The notes: generated from the sequence alone by a model not told the origin. Counted from the first letter of the stretch, positions 1 to 13,010 are shown. The stretch: 64,000 bases of DNA from Apophysomyces variabilis (GCA_002749535.1 MZZL01000394.1:62001-126000), one strand, 5' to 3'. Program-made: numbers and translations.

Positions 1-65
1 CTATCCGCGCTGGCCCTTCCGCACAAGTAGACATCTTTCGCACGAAATAGAATAAAGAAAAAGAG

Positions 66-2063
66 ATGCTGCAAAACGATCCCAAACAAGACAAGAATGA
101 TCAAGTCGAGGAGATGGAAATTGTCGAGGATGAGGAAACAAGACAGCTTCGACTTGAGAAAGAAAACGCTGCTGCTGTTGTCACCGGTATTTAAGCACGA
201 CATTCATTCAGCCAATGACTAATACCCCTATCCCAGAATTGAAGCGTAGTTTTACTTTGCTAGAACGTGCTGTAGAAACGCTTGAATCTCGTTTTACAAC
301 GCGTGTTTTGCGAGCTCTTCCAAACATCAGACGCCGTGTCACGCCTACTATCTTGGCCGAAACGATTTCGGAATACTATGGTTCCAGTAAGTTAACATGC
401 ATTCCTTTCTCGCTTTTTTACTGACATCTCCCATTTGCTAGAAGATGAGTTGTCGAAGCAAGCTCTGCTGAAGGTTTTGGGACAAGTAAGCGGGATGAGT
501 TTAACATAATATGAAGTCTGACAGAATGCTTGTTTGTAGGAAACCCAAAAAATGGATATCGACCAGGAATCTGGACCTGTTCTTCCAGAAGTCGACATGT
601 ATATTCATTTACTTGTAATCATCTATTTACTGGATAGCCAACAGTTAGATAAGGTATTTGGCTTTACGCACTATCTTTCAGCCCTCTAACAAAAGTGTGC
701 CTACATTTACAGGGAATAGAGCTAGCAAATGCAGTTGTAGATAAACTATCGTCACTCAACCGCAGAACCATGGATCAATTGGCCGCTCGCATCTATTTCT
801 ATCATGCACGTTTCTACGAACTAAACAACCGCCTGCAAGACATTCGAACGTGGGTCTACGAAAGCAATCCATGATCTGACAAAATTAACCTTTTGTATGG
901 CAGTATGCAATTGGCCGCTCACCGGACAGCAACTTTGAGACGAGATGATGAAACACAGGTAGAAATGCGGATATACTAGATTGAAGGGTAGAGAGTAAGA
1001 GAGACATACTCTGACACGGTTGATAGGCGACACTGCTTAATCTGATTTTACGCAATTACTTCAATCACAATCTGTATGATCAAGCAGACAAGCTGGTGTC
1101 CAAGAGCACATTCCCTGAAAATGCTAGTAATAATCAGGCCGCTCGTTATGCCTATTATCTTGGTCGAATCAAGGCACTCCAGCTTGACTACACTGCTGCG
1201 CACACTTATCTTACTCAGGCTATCCGTAAAGCACCTCAAAATAATGTCACTGCAGGTTTCCAACAAACAGTAAGTATAATGCAAGCCCTTTTTTTCAATG
1301 CAATAGCTGATCGTGTTCTATAGGTGCACAAGTTCTTTATCGTGGTTCAACTACTTATGGGCGATCTGCCAGAACGATCGCTCTTTAGAGAACCTATTCT
1401 GAAACAGGCTCTTCTGCCCTACCTATACATCACACAAGGTTTGTAGGACTTCCGTCAACAAACGGAACGATGCTAATGATCAATACAGCTGTTCGTATCG
1501 GTGATCTCAGCAAGTTCCACGAAAGCTTGACTCAATTCAACGCCGTCTTCAAAAAGGATAAGACGTACACCCTCATTCTTCGTCTGCGTCACAACGTCAT
1601 TAAGACTGGTATTCGCATGATCAGTCTTTCTTATTCCAAGATCTCACTGAGAGACATCTGTATCAAGCTGCATCTGGATAGCGAAGAGGATGCTGAGTTC
1701 ATTGTGTCAAAAGCAATCCGAGATGGTGTGATTGATGCTACTTTGGACCATAATCAGGGTTTCATGAAGAGCAAGGTAAAAAGAAAAGTGGAAAGTAAAG
1801 ACATTGCATATGCTTAATGCTTCATGCTATTGTAGGAAATTGTTGATATCTACTCCACAAACGAACCTCAGCATGCATTCCACCAACGTATTACATTCTG
1901 CTTGAATCTTCATAATGATGCTGTCAAGGCCATGCGTTTCCCTATGGATGCACACAGAAAGGAATTGGCAAGCGCGGAAGCGGCAAGGGAGAGAGAACGA
2001 GAACTAGCACAGGAAATTGCAGAAGGTGATTTGGATGAAGAAGGTGATTTGGGAGACTTTTAG
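66..2063 (+). CDS. RPN3: 26S proteasome regulatory subunit Rpn3 (PSMD3)
   Basis: Non-ATPase lid subunit of the 19S regulatory particle, needed for ubiquitin-dependent proteolysis in cytosol and nucleus. About ten short introns are inferred (first 187-236, GTATTT...CAG). The spliced protein has an acidic N-terminus, then TPR-like helices ([21 protein letters not shown]), then a PCI domain containing [20 protein letters not shown], and an acidic end [11 protein letters not shown], all typical of Rpn3/PSMD3. The start at 66 is the first ATG and flows in frame into exon 2 (GAATTGAAGCG across the splice). It is convergent with IMP3. Identity is firm; a few exon edges are estimates. Confidence 0.93.
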
Positions 2064-2349
2064 GCTCACAATCCAAACCAAATAAAGAAAGGAGAAGCTG
2101 AGGCTTCTTAATTGGATTTTTGTTCGTATTGTTTGCCATGCCCGACGTTGGAAAATTGTTTACAGCTCAAGAAAGGTTAATGGATGACAAAGAATATTAT
2201 CTGTTTTTGTAAAGCTGATGCGAAATGGAGAAATGGGAAAGTAAACGCTGTATGAAAAGAAGGATTCTTTCTACAATAGATCGAAGTCGTCTAACTAAGA
2301 AAGAGAAAGAATTTCAGGTGAATAAACTCGGTTGTATATATGAATATGA

Positions 2350-2950
2350 TCATTTTACCTTGTCGTTGTATTTGAGGATCTTTCTCTTGATCTTGGATGT
2401 ATCTACCCAAGTAACAAAGTCTTCCATGGTTCGAGTTACTAGGAAAGCCGGGTCGGTGATAGTCTGGGGTCCTACGCGAATGTGACCTTGTTCTACAAAG
2501 GTAACAGCTTCTTTTACTGTTTCTGCCATCTTGAGACGACACATGACGATGGGTAAACGACGTCGACAGAAAGCGGATACCGTAAGCTTGTTGCAGTCAC
2601 TGAATTTGCTGGTGGATGTGATCAGGCCCATGCTGTATAATTTATCTAACAAGGCTTTTTCTTGTTGTGCGCGGAAAGGATCACGGGCATCGAGCAATGA
2701 GATTCGGTTGGCAAGTTGCTTTACACTACCAGCCAATTTGTTATACCTAAGCATCGTTTTTTTTTTCTTCTGTCAGTATGCCAGCCAATTGCGATTGATT
2801 CCCAGTACTGATTTACTTGTGATAATCTTCTCGTTTTTGAAGGTGGTATCTTCTGATCACTTTGATTTCACGAACATCGTCGTCCTTTTTCCATTGAAGA
2901 AAATCGACCTTCTTCAAGAGTTTCTGCTCGTGATGTTTAAGTTGTCTCAT
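2350..2950 (-). CDS. IMP3: U3 snoRNP protein Imp3 (S4 domain)
   Basis: Nucleolar SSU-processome component that helps U3 snoRNA pair with pre-18S rRNA. Exon 1 (2817-2950) encodes the signature start [20 protein letters not shown] and [17 protein letters not shown]. One intron, 2747-2816 (GTAAAT...TTAG), joins HK to [15 protein letters not shown]. The second exon carries the S4 RNA-binding fold ([34 protein letters not shown]) and ends KYNDKVK. About 178 aa, the normal family length. The donor and acceptor frames agree (AA|G). Convergent with RPN3, with under 300 bp between stops. Confidence 0.95.
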
Positions 2951-3953
2951 GTCGATCTAAATGCTAGTGAAGCTGTGCAAGAAAAAAAATGGGTAATTGC
3001 CCTTCAGACAGACATAACAAAGCCACGGAGTTCCATTGGCTTGATTTGTGTGACTTCTGGGCACCCACAGCTACACTCTCAGCGTATCACTTCACGCATG
3101 TAAGCTTACAGAATGATCCTGTTGGTTATTTCCTTGAGTACGATACGCAAAGCTCTCTGACCATGGCCTCTGTCCTAGATCCAATACCAAAAACAAAACC
3201 GCCTGGAGGCAACGGCTTCAAGTTTCCTCGAACCTTGATTGATCGGCGCAAATTTTTTACTTACTCTTTTAGGGACCAGCATTAAATTTCCAAAAATCCG
3301 CACGTTACAATACTCCTTGACACACAATTGCCCTAGACCCTGTATCTCGTGGCCATTACCGTCAACTAAATTATCTTGCTCTAGCAAAAGAAAAAAAAAA
3401 GGAACGTCGGGATCATGTAAAATATGGATCTTTTCGCTGGACACATTCAATTTTTTTTGGCATGAACCCTAACTTTACTTCTGCATGATGACACTTCAGA
3501 ATATACATAGCGCTCTTTCTTTATAGCGAATCTGTACGTTTGATCGAATGTACTTATCTATATATGCGTGTGTGTGTGTTTCTTCTTTTCAACAAGACAT
3601 TCCGGAGACTGATGGATAGGATAGAGACTACCCCTATTTGAAGTAACCATTATCTCTAGCAAGATAGCCCATTTATTCAGTAAATGACTTCTACTGAGAA
3701 TTCCCCATAAAAGGGGGGACTGACCAGGATATAGTTCCACGCAAGGTTGCCATGATAGCAAAGCGTGGCAGCTCCATGGGAACACGCCGATGATGTTCAC
3801 GCCATAGGGTTTCGGATTCTTTGAAATGAAAAATTTTAGAGTCAGGGCGAACATTTAATTTAACTGCCTATTGGGTAGTGTTGCCACACCGACCTTAATA
3901 TAAACACAGTGGATTGAGGCACTCGTTCTAGGAACCAACCATTGTCCTATGTC
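2951..3953. other. Intergenic, with unassigned coding-like stretches
   Basis: Upstream region of IMP3 (minus) and BEM1 (plus). No complete gene was recognised. On the minus strand 3691-3863 is open and reads like protein (ends VPPFMGNSQ then TAG; includes FKESETLWREHHRRVPMELP), with no clear start. Another minus stretch near 3175-3360 follows a pyrimidine tract and TAG that could be a splice acceptor. A short GT-rich run lies near 3568. None can be tied to a family. Confidence 0.4.
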
Positions 3954-4240
3954 ATGTTTCGACGATCAAACACGTCCATCCTGTTCATGTCTTTTCCATA
4001 GTTGAGTCTACTCCAGTGGATGGATTACGGAATGACTCCAAAAATATTTCACCGGTCCGGCCCAAAAATAGTGACATTGCCGTAAATGCGCATGAGTTAA
4101 AGGAGAAGAAAGCAAATCAAAGTTGTTAGTGGTTGTACATGATTGGTTGGCTAGGAAAGACGAATCGGAAATGGGATTTGGGAATTCAATACGGTCAAGC
4201 ACCTTGACCATTTTTTTTCCTTCTTTTAGCTGTTAGCGGA

Positions 4241-5940
4241 ATGCTGCTTCCGAAAGGGAAAGTCAAACCTCCACACAGTCTTCGATCAGCTCGTCATTCT
4301 GTAGTTAAAAATAATATCTCTACGCCTGTTAGTGCTACTGTACCTCAACATGCTGCGATAGCACCTCCAAAAAAAGTCATCAAAGCTCTGTATGATTATA
4401 AGGCTCAAAATCCTCAGGAATTGTCATTCTCTCGGGGTGACTTTTTTCATGTCATTGGGAAAGAAGACGATCCTCATTGGTTTAACGCATGCAACCCTAT
4501 TACCAACTCACAAGGCTGGGTCCCGGCCCCATACTTTCAAATTATTGAAAAAAATGAACGCATGGATCACAGGCTGCAACATGGACATTATAACAGTGCT
4601 CGTAAGTAGAATGGATTTATCTCTGTGAGTGCCTGACGGATCTGATTATTTTTCTTTAGTAGAGCCTACAAACAAAATGCAGCCATTGTATGGTATTGTA
4701 CTTTATGATTTCAAAGCTGAGAGGTCGGACGAATTGCAAGCAAAACAAGGTGAAGCCATCGTTGTCATTGCCCAATCCAGTGCGGAATGGTTCGTAGCTA
4801 AGCCCATTGGTCGACTCGGCGGCCCAGGCTTGATACCGGTGTCCTTTGTTGAAATCAGAAATGCGCAGACCGGCCGAATGGTGGATGACGTTCATTCATT
4901 CGGTCGAAATTCTCCCACGATATCACCTCCTGTTGAAGCATGGCAACCACAGACGCAGGCATACAACCCATCGACTATGACAACCACCATCACTAGTAAT
5001 ACTTCTACCATTACCACTAATACCGTCGGCCAACGTCCACTTTCCGCCATCTCCACCGGAAGCAATCAGCAAATGGATCCGATTGATGAATATCTACAGA
5101 CGCGAATAGATGAAGCTGACCATGGCATGATACATGCGGATACCCATATTCCTGGTGATAAGGTGATATCGGCAACCATTGATTCATTTATTCCAGAAGG
5201 TGATCAATTTTGGTTTATTGTATTTGCTCGACTCAGTAGTGGACGTCATCGTGTTCTCTACCGACTTTATGAAGGTAAAAGAAAAGTTTCAATGACTGAA
5301 AAGCGCCTAGTAAATGGATCATATACTTATTTGGAAATGTTACCCTAACACATAAGACTTTTATGAATTTCAAACGAACATGCTTGAGGAATTTCCATTA
5401 GAAGCTGGTAAACTGGATCGGGATCGGATATTGCCGTATATGCCAGGGCCATTGTCAGAAGTAAATGATGAAATTTCAGGTACAGGCATCTTTTCGGTCT
5501 TTCTATCTCGTTGCTGATTGGCTGAGTTTTGCATATGGTTAGCTGAGCGACAACGCGATTTGAATCGATATTGTCAGGAACTACTAAGTCTTCCTCGTTA
5601 CCTAACCGAATGCTCCTTAGTCCAGAACGAATTGTTTGGTATCCATGATGGAGACTTTGAAACAGAGTATGACCCGAGGACGGGAGAGCTGCGGTCGCAG
5701 CCAACGACGATCAAGGTCAAAATCATGCATAAGGATGATATATTTGCAATGAAAATGCCCTCAAATACAACACTTGAACAGCTTCGTTTGAAGATTCATG
5801 ATCGCGTCGGGGTGGATGTTCACTTGAGGTATAAAGATGAATTGAACGGTGATAGTCTACCGCTCGTGGACCAAGTAGATATGGAAGAAGCTTTTTCCGC
5901 CGCTGTAAAAGTGGGGAAGTTGATTGTATATGCCGAGTAG
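4241..5940 (+). CDS. BEM1: Bem1-like polarity scaffold (SH3-SH3-PX-PB1)
   Basis: Scaffold that holds Cdc42, its exchange factor and PAK kinase together at growth sites; related proteins also serve NADPH oxidase. Domains in order: SH3-1 (KVIKALYDYKAQNPQELSFSRGD), SH3-2 (GIVLYDFKAERSDELQAKQG), a PX domain (SATIDSFIPEGDQFWFIVFA...LYRLYEDFYEFQ), and a C-terminal PB1 domain (IKVKIMHKDDIFAMKMPS...DVHLRYKDELNGD). Three introns fit: 4602-4659, one after LYRLYE, one after NDEIS. Just before 4241 the frame is open back to an acceptor-like TTTTAG at about 4228, so a short 5' exon may be missing; an ATG at 3954 (MFRRSNT) is a weak candidate. About 450 aa from 4241. Confidence 0.92.
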
Positions 5941-6957
5941 AAGAATAACCCTTTTTTTTTCTTGTCATTTATATTCTACTTAACGGATCCCTAATACAAG
6001 GGAAAGGAAAAACCTGTCTATCCCCTTTTTTTAAAGTTTACCTACAACGCTTCTATCTATCTACATATATACATCATTGTTGTCTTTCACAGAGACATAT
6101 ACGTTTTCTTCTTCAGTTAGCCGGACTGTTTACTATGCTAATAGGCAAAGAAAGAGAGAACGATAGTTCTGGACGTCTTGGAGCGTGGGAAGAGCAAAAT
6201 TGGGAAATGAAGCAACAGCAGGATATACCCTGTATGTCTCAGCATATCTCTGACAATTAGAGTTTTTTTTTCCTTTGTGTCGTGGAATTGTCTTTTCTCG
6301 TGGCCGCTAAACAGCGAGACAAAACTTGTAATGATAAATCAATTGCAAAGTGAAACTCAGTCAACGTGAAGTTAACACGAGAAGATATGTATCGTTATAC
6401 ATCCACGACGGGGCTACCATGACCAACAATATCTCACTCACTGTATCTCATTCGTTTGTACTTGGAATAACTGAAATTAACAAGGCCCGTACCATAAAGA
6501 TATCATGTCTTTTTCTTCTCTGCTTCTTGTTCTGGTGCGAGTCCAAATAGAAATTTTTTTATCCCTGATGCAATATTGGATGTGTTACCTAGGGTTTGTA
6601 CCCCGACGGGGGAGAAGAAATACAACTTGCCTTTGGAGCTGTTTTTTGTCCAGCGGGATTGGGTACGTATTTTAGGAACACACTACAGAGCAAATTTCAT
6701 TGTATGTCTTTTATTAACCTTTACTGTTATTCACGTTCTTTTTCTCTCACAATCAGCTTGATGCGGCTTCTGTCCGCAACGATTAAAACTGCAGTAAAGG
6801 GAAAAAAAAAGGCAAGTTCATTGCCATGGCCCAAAAATATATCTTTCCAAACTCAGCTTCCAGCCCAATGCCCTATTTTTTTCGATCAAAACCCAGCCCC
6901 TTTTGCCCGCTTTTTCATCTCTCATCTTTCATCTAACATCATCTCGCCCTCTGTACC
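5941..6957. other. Intergenic, BEM1 3' end and RDI1 promoter
   Basis: No recognisable gene. A 42-codon open stretch starts at 6136 (MLIGKERENDSSG) but has no follow-on exon I can identify. Several pyrimidine-rich tracts lie just before the Rho-GDI start, as is usual for fungal promoters. Confidence 0.5.
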
Positions 6958-8016
6958 ATGACAAACCATCACGAAGACGAAGATCTCACACCCTCCCAGA
7001 CTGCTGGTTACAAGCCGGGAGAAAAGAAGACACTTCAAGAATACGAAACTCTCGACGCGCAAGATGAGTCTTTGAAGAAATGGAAAGAATCGCTTGGTTT
7101 GAACAACGCAGGAGGTAAGGAAACAGAAAAAAATAATCCTGGAACCCATTCCTTGTTCTTGTGTCTGTACAAGGAATATTAACCATATAATTTTTATTTG
7201 CCGTCTAAGCAGCTGCTGGCCCCACTGACGATCCGCGTAAGGTAAGAAAGAAAGGGGGGAGAGAGAGCGAGAAACGCATAAATGCAGAGAGAAAGGGCGA
7301 TTAAAAATCGAGAAAAAGGAAAAGAAAGATAGCCAAATGCTGACAATAGGACGACATGTACATTCTAGGTGATTGTCGAATACATTGCTCTTGAAGTTGA
7401 AGGTCGTCCGGATGTCGTCGTGGATCTGTCTACACCTGGTAACGTTCTTTTTCCCTTTCTCCCCATACACGTGCTCATTTTAACTCCTCTTCAATTCAGA
7501 TGCTATCGAGAAAGCTAACAATACGCCTTTCTCTATCAAGGAGGGTGTTGAATACCGTATGAAGGTCAAGTTTAGGTAAGCTTTCCCTTTTTGCCGAGGA
7601 AAAAGGGTTTTTGAACTGGAACAATGCTTTCACTAGAATTCAACATGATGTGATCTCCGGTCTTAAATACCTCCAAGTCGTTAAGCGAAAGGGTATCCGA
7701 GGTAAGAAAAGAATGACAGTCGTTTTGCTTTGATGTTTTTTCGTCTAATTGCATGTCTTGCTCAGTTGACAAGACGGAAGAAATGATTGGCAGCTATGGC
7801 CCATCGCCTAATTCTTACGAAAAGAAATTCCAACTGGAAGAGGCGCCCTCTGGTATGCTTGCTCGTGGACATTACGAAGCAAAGGTATGCTTCAGTTTGC
7901 ATAAAGACGAACAAGTTTTGCATAACTAACTATTTTAATAGAGTAAATTTATTGACGATGATGGTGCCACTCATATGGAATGGAATTGGTCCTTTGACAT
8001 TAAGAAAGATTGGTAG
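6958..8016 (+). CDS. RDI1: Rho GDP-dissociation inhibitor
   Basis: Cytosolic chaperone that extracts prenylated Rho/Cdc42/Rac from membranes and keeps them GDP-bound. Spliced from about six exons: the flexible N-terminal arm (DEDLTPSQTAGYKPGEKKTL, EYETLDAQDESLKKWKESLG) and an immunoglobulin-like fold (VIVEYIALEVEGRPDVVVDL, IKEGVEYRMKVKFR, ISGLKYLQVVKRKGI, EEMIGSYGPSP, GMLARGHYEAKSKFIDDDG). It ends with the conserved WNWSFDIKKDW. About 200 aa, as in other fungi. It lies about 1 kb downstream of BEM1 on the same strand, so two regulators of the same GTPase switch are neighbours. Confidence 0.96.
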
Positions 8017-8634
8017 ACAGACTAAAAGAGAACAGAAGAAAGAAAGAAGAAAAGAACTAAAAAAAAAGAGAAACTCTACCATATTGTCTTCCTACAGCTT
8101 CCCCTTTTCCTCATCACTCACCACTTTTCTTAATTGAAAAAAGTCAATATTCGGCTTTTTCTTTTTCTTTTCTTTTTGTTTTACACTCTTTCACTCTGTG
8201 GAAGTAAATAAAGTATTCATGAAAGATAAGACTTGATCATTCTTAGAGTCAAAATTTCTCTGGGGGAAACCTGTTCATAGCTAACCTTCGTCATGGTATA
8301 TATACATCTAAACAAAAGGGATACTTCGAATGCATTCTTGATCCATCAACAAAAACGTGCTTTGGGAACAGATGTTTTTTTTTCTTCTGTTGTATGAGCG
8401 AAAAGAAAATAAATCGAGTGTCCAAACGAACATTGATAAGATTGAGTGTCATTGTCAACTCATGAGAAGTAAAGGGTTTTGACTAATGTTTATTCTTGCG
8501 TTACGGATGAAAAAAATAAGGGGGAGGGATGACAAGTAAAAGGACTAATTGGAGACTCTATGCTTCCTCCAAGTACCGGTATTCGAATCTAACCAAGGTA
8601 TTTTAGCACGCATTGTTTTCGATATAAAAACTTT
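8017..8634. other. Convergent intergenic region
   Basis: Between the stops of Rho-GDI (plus) and NOT3/5 (minus). T-rich and A-rich tracts fit two 3' UTRs; an AATAAA-like AAATAAAG occurs near 8206. No gene seen. Confidence 0.5.
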
Positions 8635-10978
8635 TTACCGGAATTCCGTCTTTTTACGTTGACACCATGCACCTTCATAGTCGAAATAGATGTAGGTGCC
8701 TTGCTCATAATCATCAGTTATAATTTTTGGCTCTTCATGCCGCTGAAACCATGTCAAGTATTTCTTGTGGAATCGCCATGACTGTTTTTTTAGCTCTCTT
8801 GCCGCTAAGTACCTAAATTGCCCGGGCTAAGTGCCAATTTACGCAAGCATAGAGAACTTACTGCTGATAGGTGCCTTGCTGGTAATAGAAGATGAAGAAA
8901 AGGGCGTCCATGTCAAACTTTTCGAATAACACTGGATTATCAAAGATAGCCAAAGGTTGTTGGGGATAATAACTTGGCGTCTGACACGGTGTTCTCGGCT
9001 CATACACCTTTGGTCTGTCAAAACATGATGTGAGATTGCTAGGCTTCATAGCTTGCTGAAGTTACCGTTCGGAATCGATAAGATCAGGAACATTTTGCAA
9101 GCTGGCATCAAGCATTTGATAAGTGTACATCATATCTTCGTCATTAAGGGCTAACAGAAAACAGACGTGAGTAAATTTCACCAGTTTACGGACAGGTACA
9201 AACCTTTAGACTTGACTGCTTCAAACGAGGGACCAAGATCTGCCAGAGACATAGGTAATAGGGGCTCGTATACGTCAGGGGGAGGTTGCGAAGACGGCTG
9301 TAGGGTTGAAATAGTCGACGGTGACTGCACAATGTTAAACTAGGAATGGAATAATGAGACTTACACTTCTTGCAGAGTATTGAGACGATAGCACAGAATT
9401 TGCACCAAGGGAAGAGTCCTGTGCGTGTGATTGTAACGGTTGCGGCTGTGGTCTTGATGGAGGCTCTTTATTCTGATCGGATACATAGGACGTACTCTTA
9501 AATTGATCCACAATCTTTGGAGGCTCAGCCCAAGCTGATTGTACCACAGGCTCAGGGTGCTTGATATCAGCGCCTGTTGTTTAATGTTAAATTAAGTGTT
9601 CTGCTGAATCCTTGAGTACCTTTTTCATCCAGCTTCTCGTTAGTATCTTGTGAAGACTGTGAAACCACACCTGCTGCTGCCGCCTGCGCATACTTCAGGC
9701 CAGCAGGAGGGATGGTAACAGGTTCAATTGGATTCTTTGCAACCGAAGTGTTCGAATAAGCTTTAATCGAAGTAATACTTGATGCTTTACTATCATCGTG
9801 AGATGGAGAATGCATCTCTAAGGGCAGAAAACATGGTTGACATTCAAGGTCAAAGTCAAAAAAGATTTCCTTACTTTTCGGACTGGTATTTGTCGATGCT
9901 TTGCTGCTGCTACGACCAGCGGTAGTCGATGATGTTGTTTGCGCCTAATATAGTAAAATAAGCATTGCATTATACAATTTAAGACAATGAACCTACATCT
10001 TCTTCCTTGTCTTGCTCTTTTTCTTTCGACGTGCGTTTAGAAACTGATTTCTCCTCTTCTTCACGTTCCTTGTCTGCTTTTCAACTTTATGTTAGAGATA
10101 TCTTGCTGTCAGTGGTTCTCACAGGTTACTTACCATCACATGGGGTGTGATGCTCGTCAGTTCCAATGTTGAACAATTCTTCTTCTTCTTCAAGATTGAG
10201 ATCGTCGTAGATCTCCTCGTCCTCTTCAAAGTCAGGTTCTTGATTGCATTCGACAAAATATTGCACGTTGTCTTTGATTTGCATCACCTGAAATAAAATA
10301 TTTTAGACTTTCTTTTCAACCGTGGCACCTTACGCGATCGGCTGCAAAATGATCGTTTTCCAGTAACCGAAGGATCAATTCCAAACGATTAATATGCCAT
10401 TTATGTCGTTCAAGCGTATGCTCTAATTCGTTCCGCCTCTCTACTTTTTGGTGATCTTTCTTTCCTTTCCTAGAGGTTCCTTGGAGGGTTTCAAGTTCGG
10501 CTTCTGCAGTTTCCATCTGCCGCGATAGTTCATCAACAGTAGAAGAAATCCATTCACAGGTGTCTGCTTTTTCTTTGTCTTTCGGATCTAGTCTTTCTTT
10601 TTGTAACAGTCCCTCTTTAGAATATGCCTTGGTCTTCATCTCTCTTTCTATTGCTTTGAACCGTTCCATTTGCGATTCAATCAGCTTCCGATTCTCGAGC
10701 AAAGCACTCTTGTCTTTGATCTCATTGAATGATAACCATGTCTTAATTTGATCGCGTAGACGTTGCAGCTTCTTGATTTCCTTTTTGAGATCTTGTTCAT
10801 ATTTCTCTTTCTGATTACTGTTGGTTGCTGATTGGATTTTGTCGAAAATCGCTTCGAAGCTGTCTACGCCTTCGCCAACCTTCTTCAAGACCCTATCGAT
10901 CTCGGCTGTTTTTTCTCAGGCGTCAACTAACAATAAGCATTTTTAGTAGCACGTACTTTGTAATTTCTTCATCGACAT
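8635..10978 (-). CDS. NOT3: CCR4-NOT complex subunit Not3/Not5
   Basis: Subunit of the CCR4-NOT deadenylase complex, acting in mRNA decay and codon-optimality sensing. The start MSMKKLQ at 10978 splices into [20 protein letters not shown], the classic Not3/5 N-terminal coiled coil (then [26 protein letters not shown] and [18 protein letters not shown]). The middle is acidic and Ser/Pro/Gln-rich. The C-terminal NOT box is present across the last exons: [52 protein letters not shown] and [19 protein letters not shown], with stop at 8635. About nine short introns. Not3 and Not5 are one gene in most fungi. Confidence 0.94.
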
Positions 10979-11785
10979 GGTTTCGTGGAATTAAACTAAG
11001 CTGTAGTAATGTGGAAGCCAAAAAAGTGTGTTTGAAAGTTGGGAACGTCTAGTAATCCGTACAAGTGACGTCATCATTTTGGTCTACTCGCACCAGTAAT
11101 CCGCACCAGGTACGGGATTATCTTTAACAAAGATGACGGAGTATATCGCTGTAATGAAGTATTTTACTCTTAGTTGTAAAAAATGTACAACAGTTACTGT
11201 GTGCTAAAGTCTTACATTCAGCAGCACTAAGGGGGAAATGAGGGAGACTAACTACAATTCGGCAGATCTTGAAATAAGATCCCATGCTGACAATACTGGG
11301 AATTAAGCGCTCATCGTAGATCATGCTTTGAATACATAATCGAGCAAGTCTGCACTGGCGGTGTCAGTAGCACCCTCTGAAATCCTAAGACTTTGACTGG
11401 GTCTGTTGTCGTCTAATGGTAATAGGATGTCAGTTTGAAAACGAAACTGGGTGAATGCAAATTACCTGAATTGCGTGTCCCTGTCCTTTCCACTATCCTC
11501 ATACAGAGAAGCATGTCGCTATTTTCCTTGATACATTAATCATCTATTTCACTTTGCATAAGCTATGTTAATTATGAGTTAATGGCGGATACTTACCTTG
11601 CGCAAAGTAGAGAATCAATCCTTGAATGGATCATGCTGCCATGAATATATTTCCTGAAGGCAAACGGGGAGGTCTTCTTTTCTTGAGGGAATACATCCCG
11701 GTTAAAGAGAGTTAAGGTGATGGGAAAAGAAGGGACGACATTTATGCTATATCTGAAACCAAAAAAAAAAAAAAAAAAAAAAAAA
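10979..11785. other. Intergenic up to the assembly gap
   Basis: NOT3/5 promoter side. A tRNA-A-box-like stretch occurs near 11408-11425, but no matching stems or B box follow. A run of 25 A residues (11761-11785) leads directly into the gap. Confidence 0.5.
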
Positions 11786-12174
11786 NNNNNNNNNNNNNNN
11801 NNNNNNNNNNNNNNNNNNNNNNNNNNNNNNNNNNNNNNNNNNNNNNNNNNNNNNNNNNNNNNNNNNNNNNNNNNNNNNNNNNNNNNNNNNNNNNNNNNNN
11901 NNNNNNNNNNNNNNNNNNNNNNNNNNNNNNNNNNNNNNNNNNNNNNNNNNNNNNNNNNNNNNNNNNNNNNNNNNNNNNNNNNNNNNNNNNNNNNNNNNNN
12001 NNNNNNNNNNNNNNNNNNNNNNNNNNNNNNNNNNNNNNNNNNNNNNNNNNNNNNNNNNNNNNNNNNNNNNNNNNNNNNNNNNNNNNNNNNNNNNNNNNNN
12101 NNNNNNNNNNNNNNNNNNNNNNNNNNNNNNNNNNNNNNNNNNNNNNNNNNNNNNNNNNNNNNNNNNNNNNNNNN
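11786..12174. other. Assembly gap (389 N)
   Basis: Unsequenced bases preceded by a poly-A run, so the scaffold probably broke at a homopolymer or repeat. Anything crossing it cannot be judged. Confidence 1.
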
Positions 12175-12563
12175 AATAATCTTGTGACACACGCAATGTG
12201 GTCTTTTTCAGCCTTTATGATTGTTCTGCTTTTTATAATAGATTAGCAGGGTTAGCTCGACATAACCTACTGGTTGACAGAGAATGGTCAGTTCCAAAGC
12301 ATGAAGGGCAAAATGGCATGATAGAAAAGGAAACAATTAATTCTTGTGAAGAGTGTAAAGATGAAGAAGCGTAAACAGAGGAAAGATACTATGATGCTTA
12401 CGCATACCTCTTTTTTCAAGGTACCTCTTTAATGCAGCAGTTTCCTTTCTCGCTAATTTTCAAATATGGAAACTACTACCTATGACAACCTGGAGTTCAT
12501 TTTGAAACTCTCTACAAATGATGAAGAAACGGTATTTGAATTGGTGAACAGTAGATAGAAGTT

Positions 12564-13010
12564 ACCTGCAAATGATAGTGAATTTAAGAAGTCTACAGGC
12601 ACTTGATTCTGATGTTCGCGTTCGACAACAGTATCAGCGCTGTTGTAAGCGCAGCTCACTCCTGGGAATAAATTGGTGATAGTATTGTTGATCATGTCTA
12701 CGTGGCGATTTTTCGATGTGAGGATAGCACGATCAGTAAGAAGTTGGGTATCAATGGGAGGGATAGCGTTGAGTACTGGGTGGTATATAGCGGCAATAAG
12801 GTTATCGACGTTTGACCCGGGTATGCACCACTGAGGGTTAAGGGGGATATAAGCAGGATCTGGAACTGCATAAATAAGTGAGAAAATGATGAGGTTTATG
12901 TGATAGAAGAGTACATAAATGGTGGGACACGGCCATCACCAACATTCAAAAGGAACTCGGCAAAGTGACGTTGTTGTTGGGCATGCAGATCAAAGCCATG
13001 AAGGTTCTGG
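12564..13010 (-). pseudogene. Helitron/PIF1-type helicase fragment
   Basis: Translated on the minus strand this reads QQQRHFAEFLLNVGDGRVP, then after a likely intron or decayed stretch VPDPAYIPLNPQWCIPGSNV, ATDRAIL-like LLTDRAILTSKNRHVDMINN and VVEREHQNQVPVDFLNSLSF. This order of motifs is that of the C-terminal half of PIF1-family helicases carried by Helitrons. Walker A/B and the Rep domain are missing, and the frame is lost after LSFAG, so it is a relic. The rest of the element may lie in or beyond the adjacent gap. Confidence 0.72.

Noticed and set aside
2989..3285. 98-codon plus-strand frame next to IMP3
   Set aside because: No family motif, unusual composition, and it overlaps the IMP3 promoter.
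11401..11475. tRNA-like stretch (TCGTCTAATGG resembles an A box)
   Set aside because: No acceptor or T-arm pairing and no B box; at most an old tRNA-derived relic.
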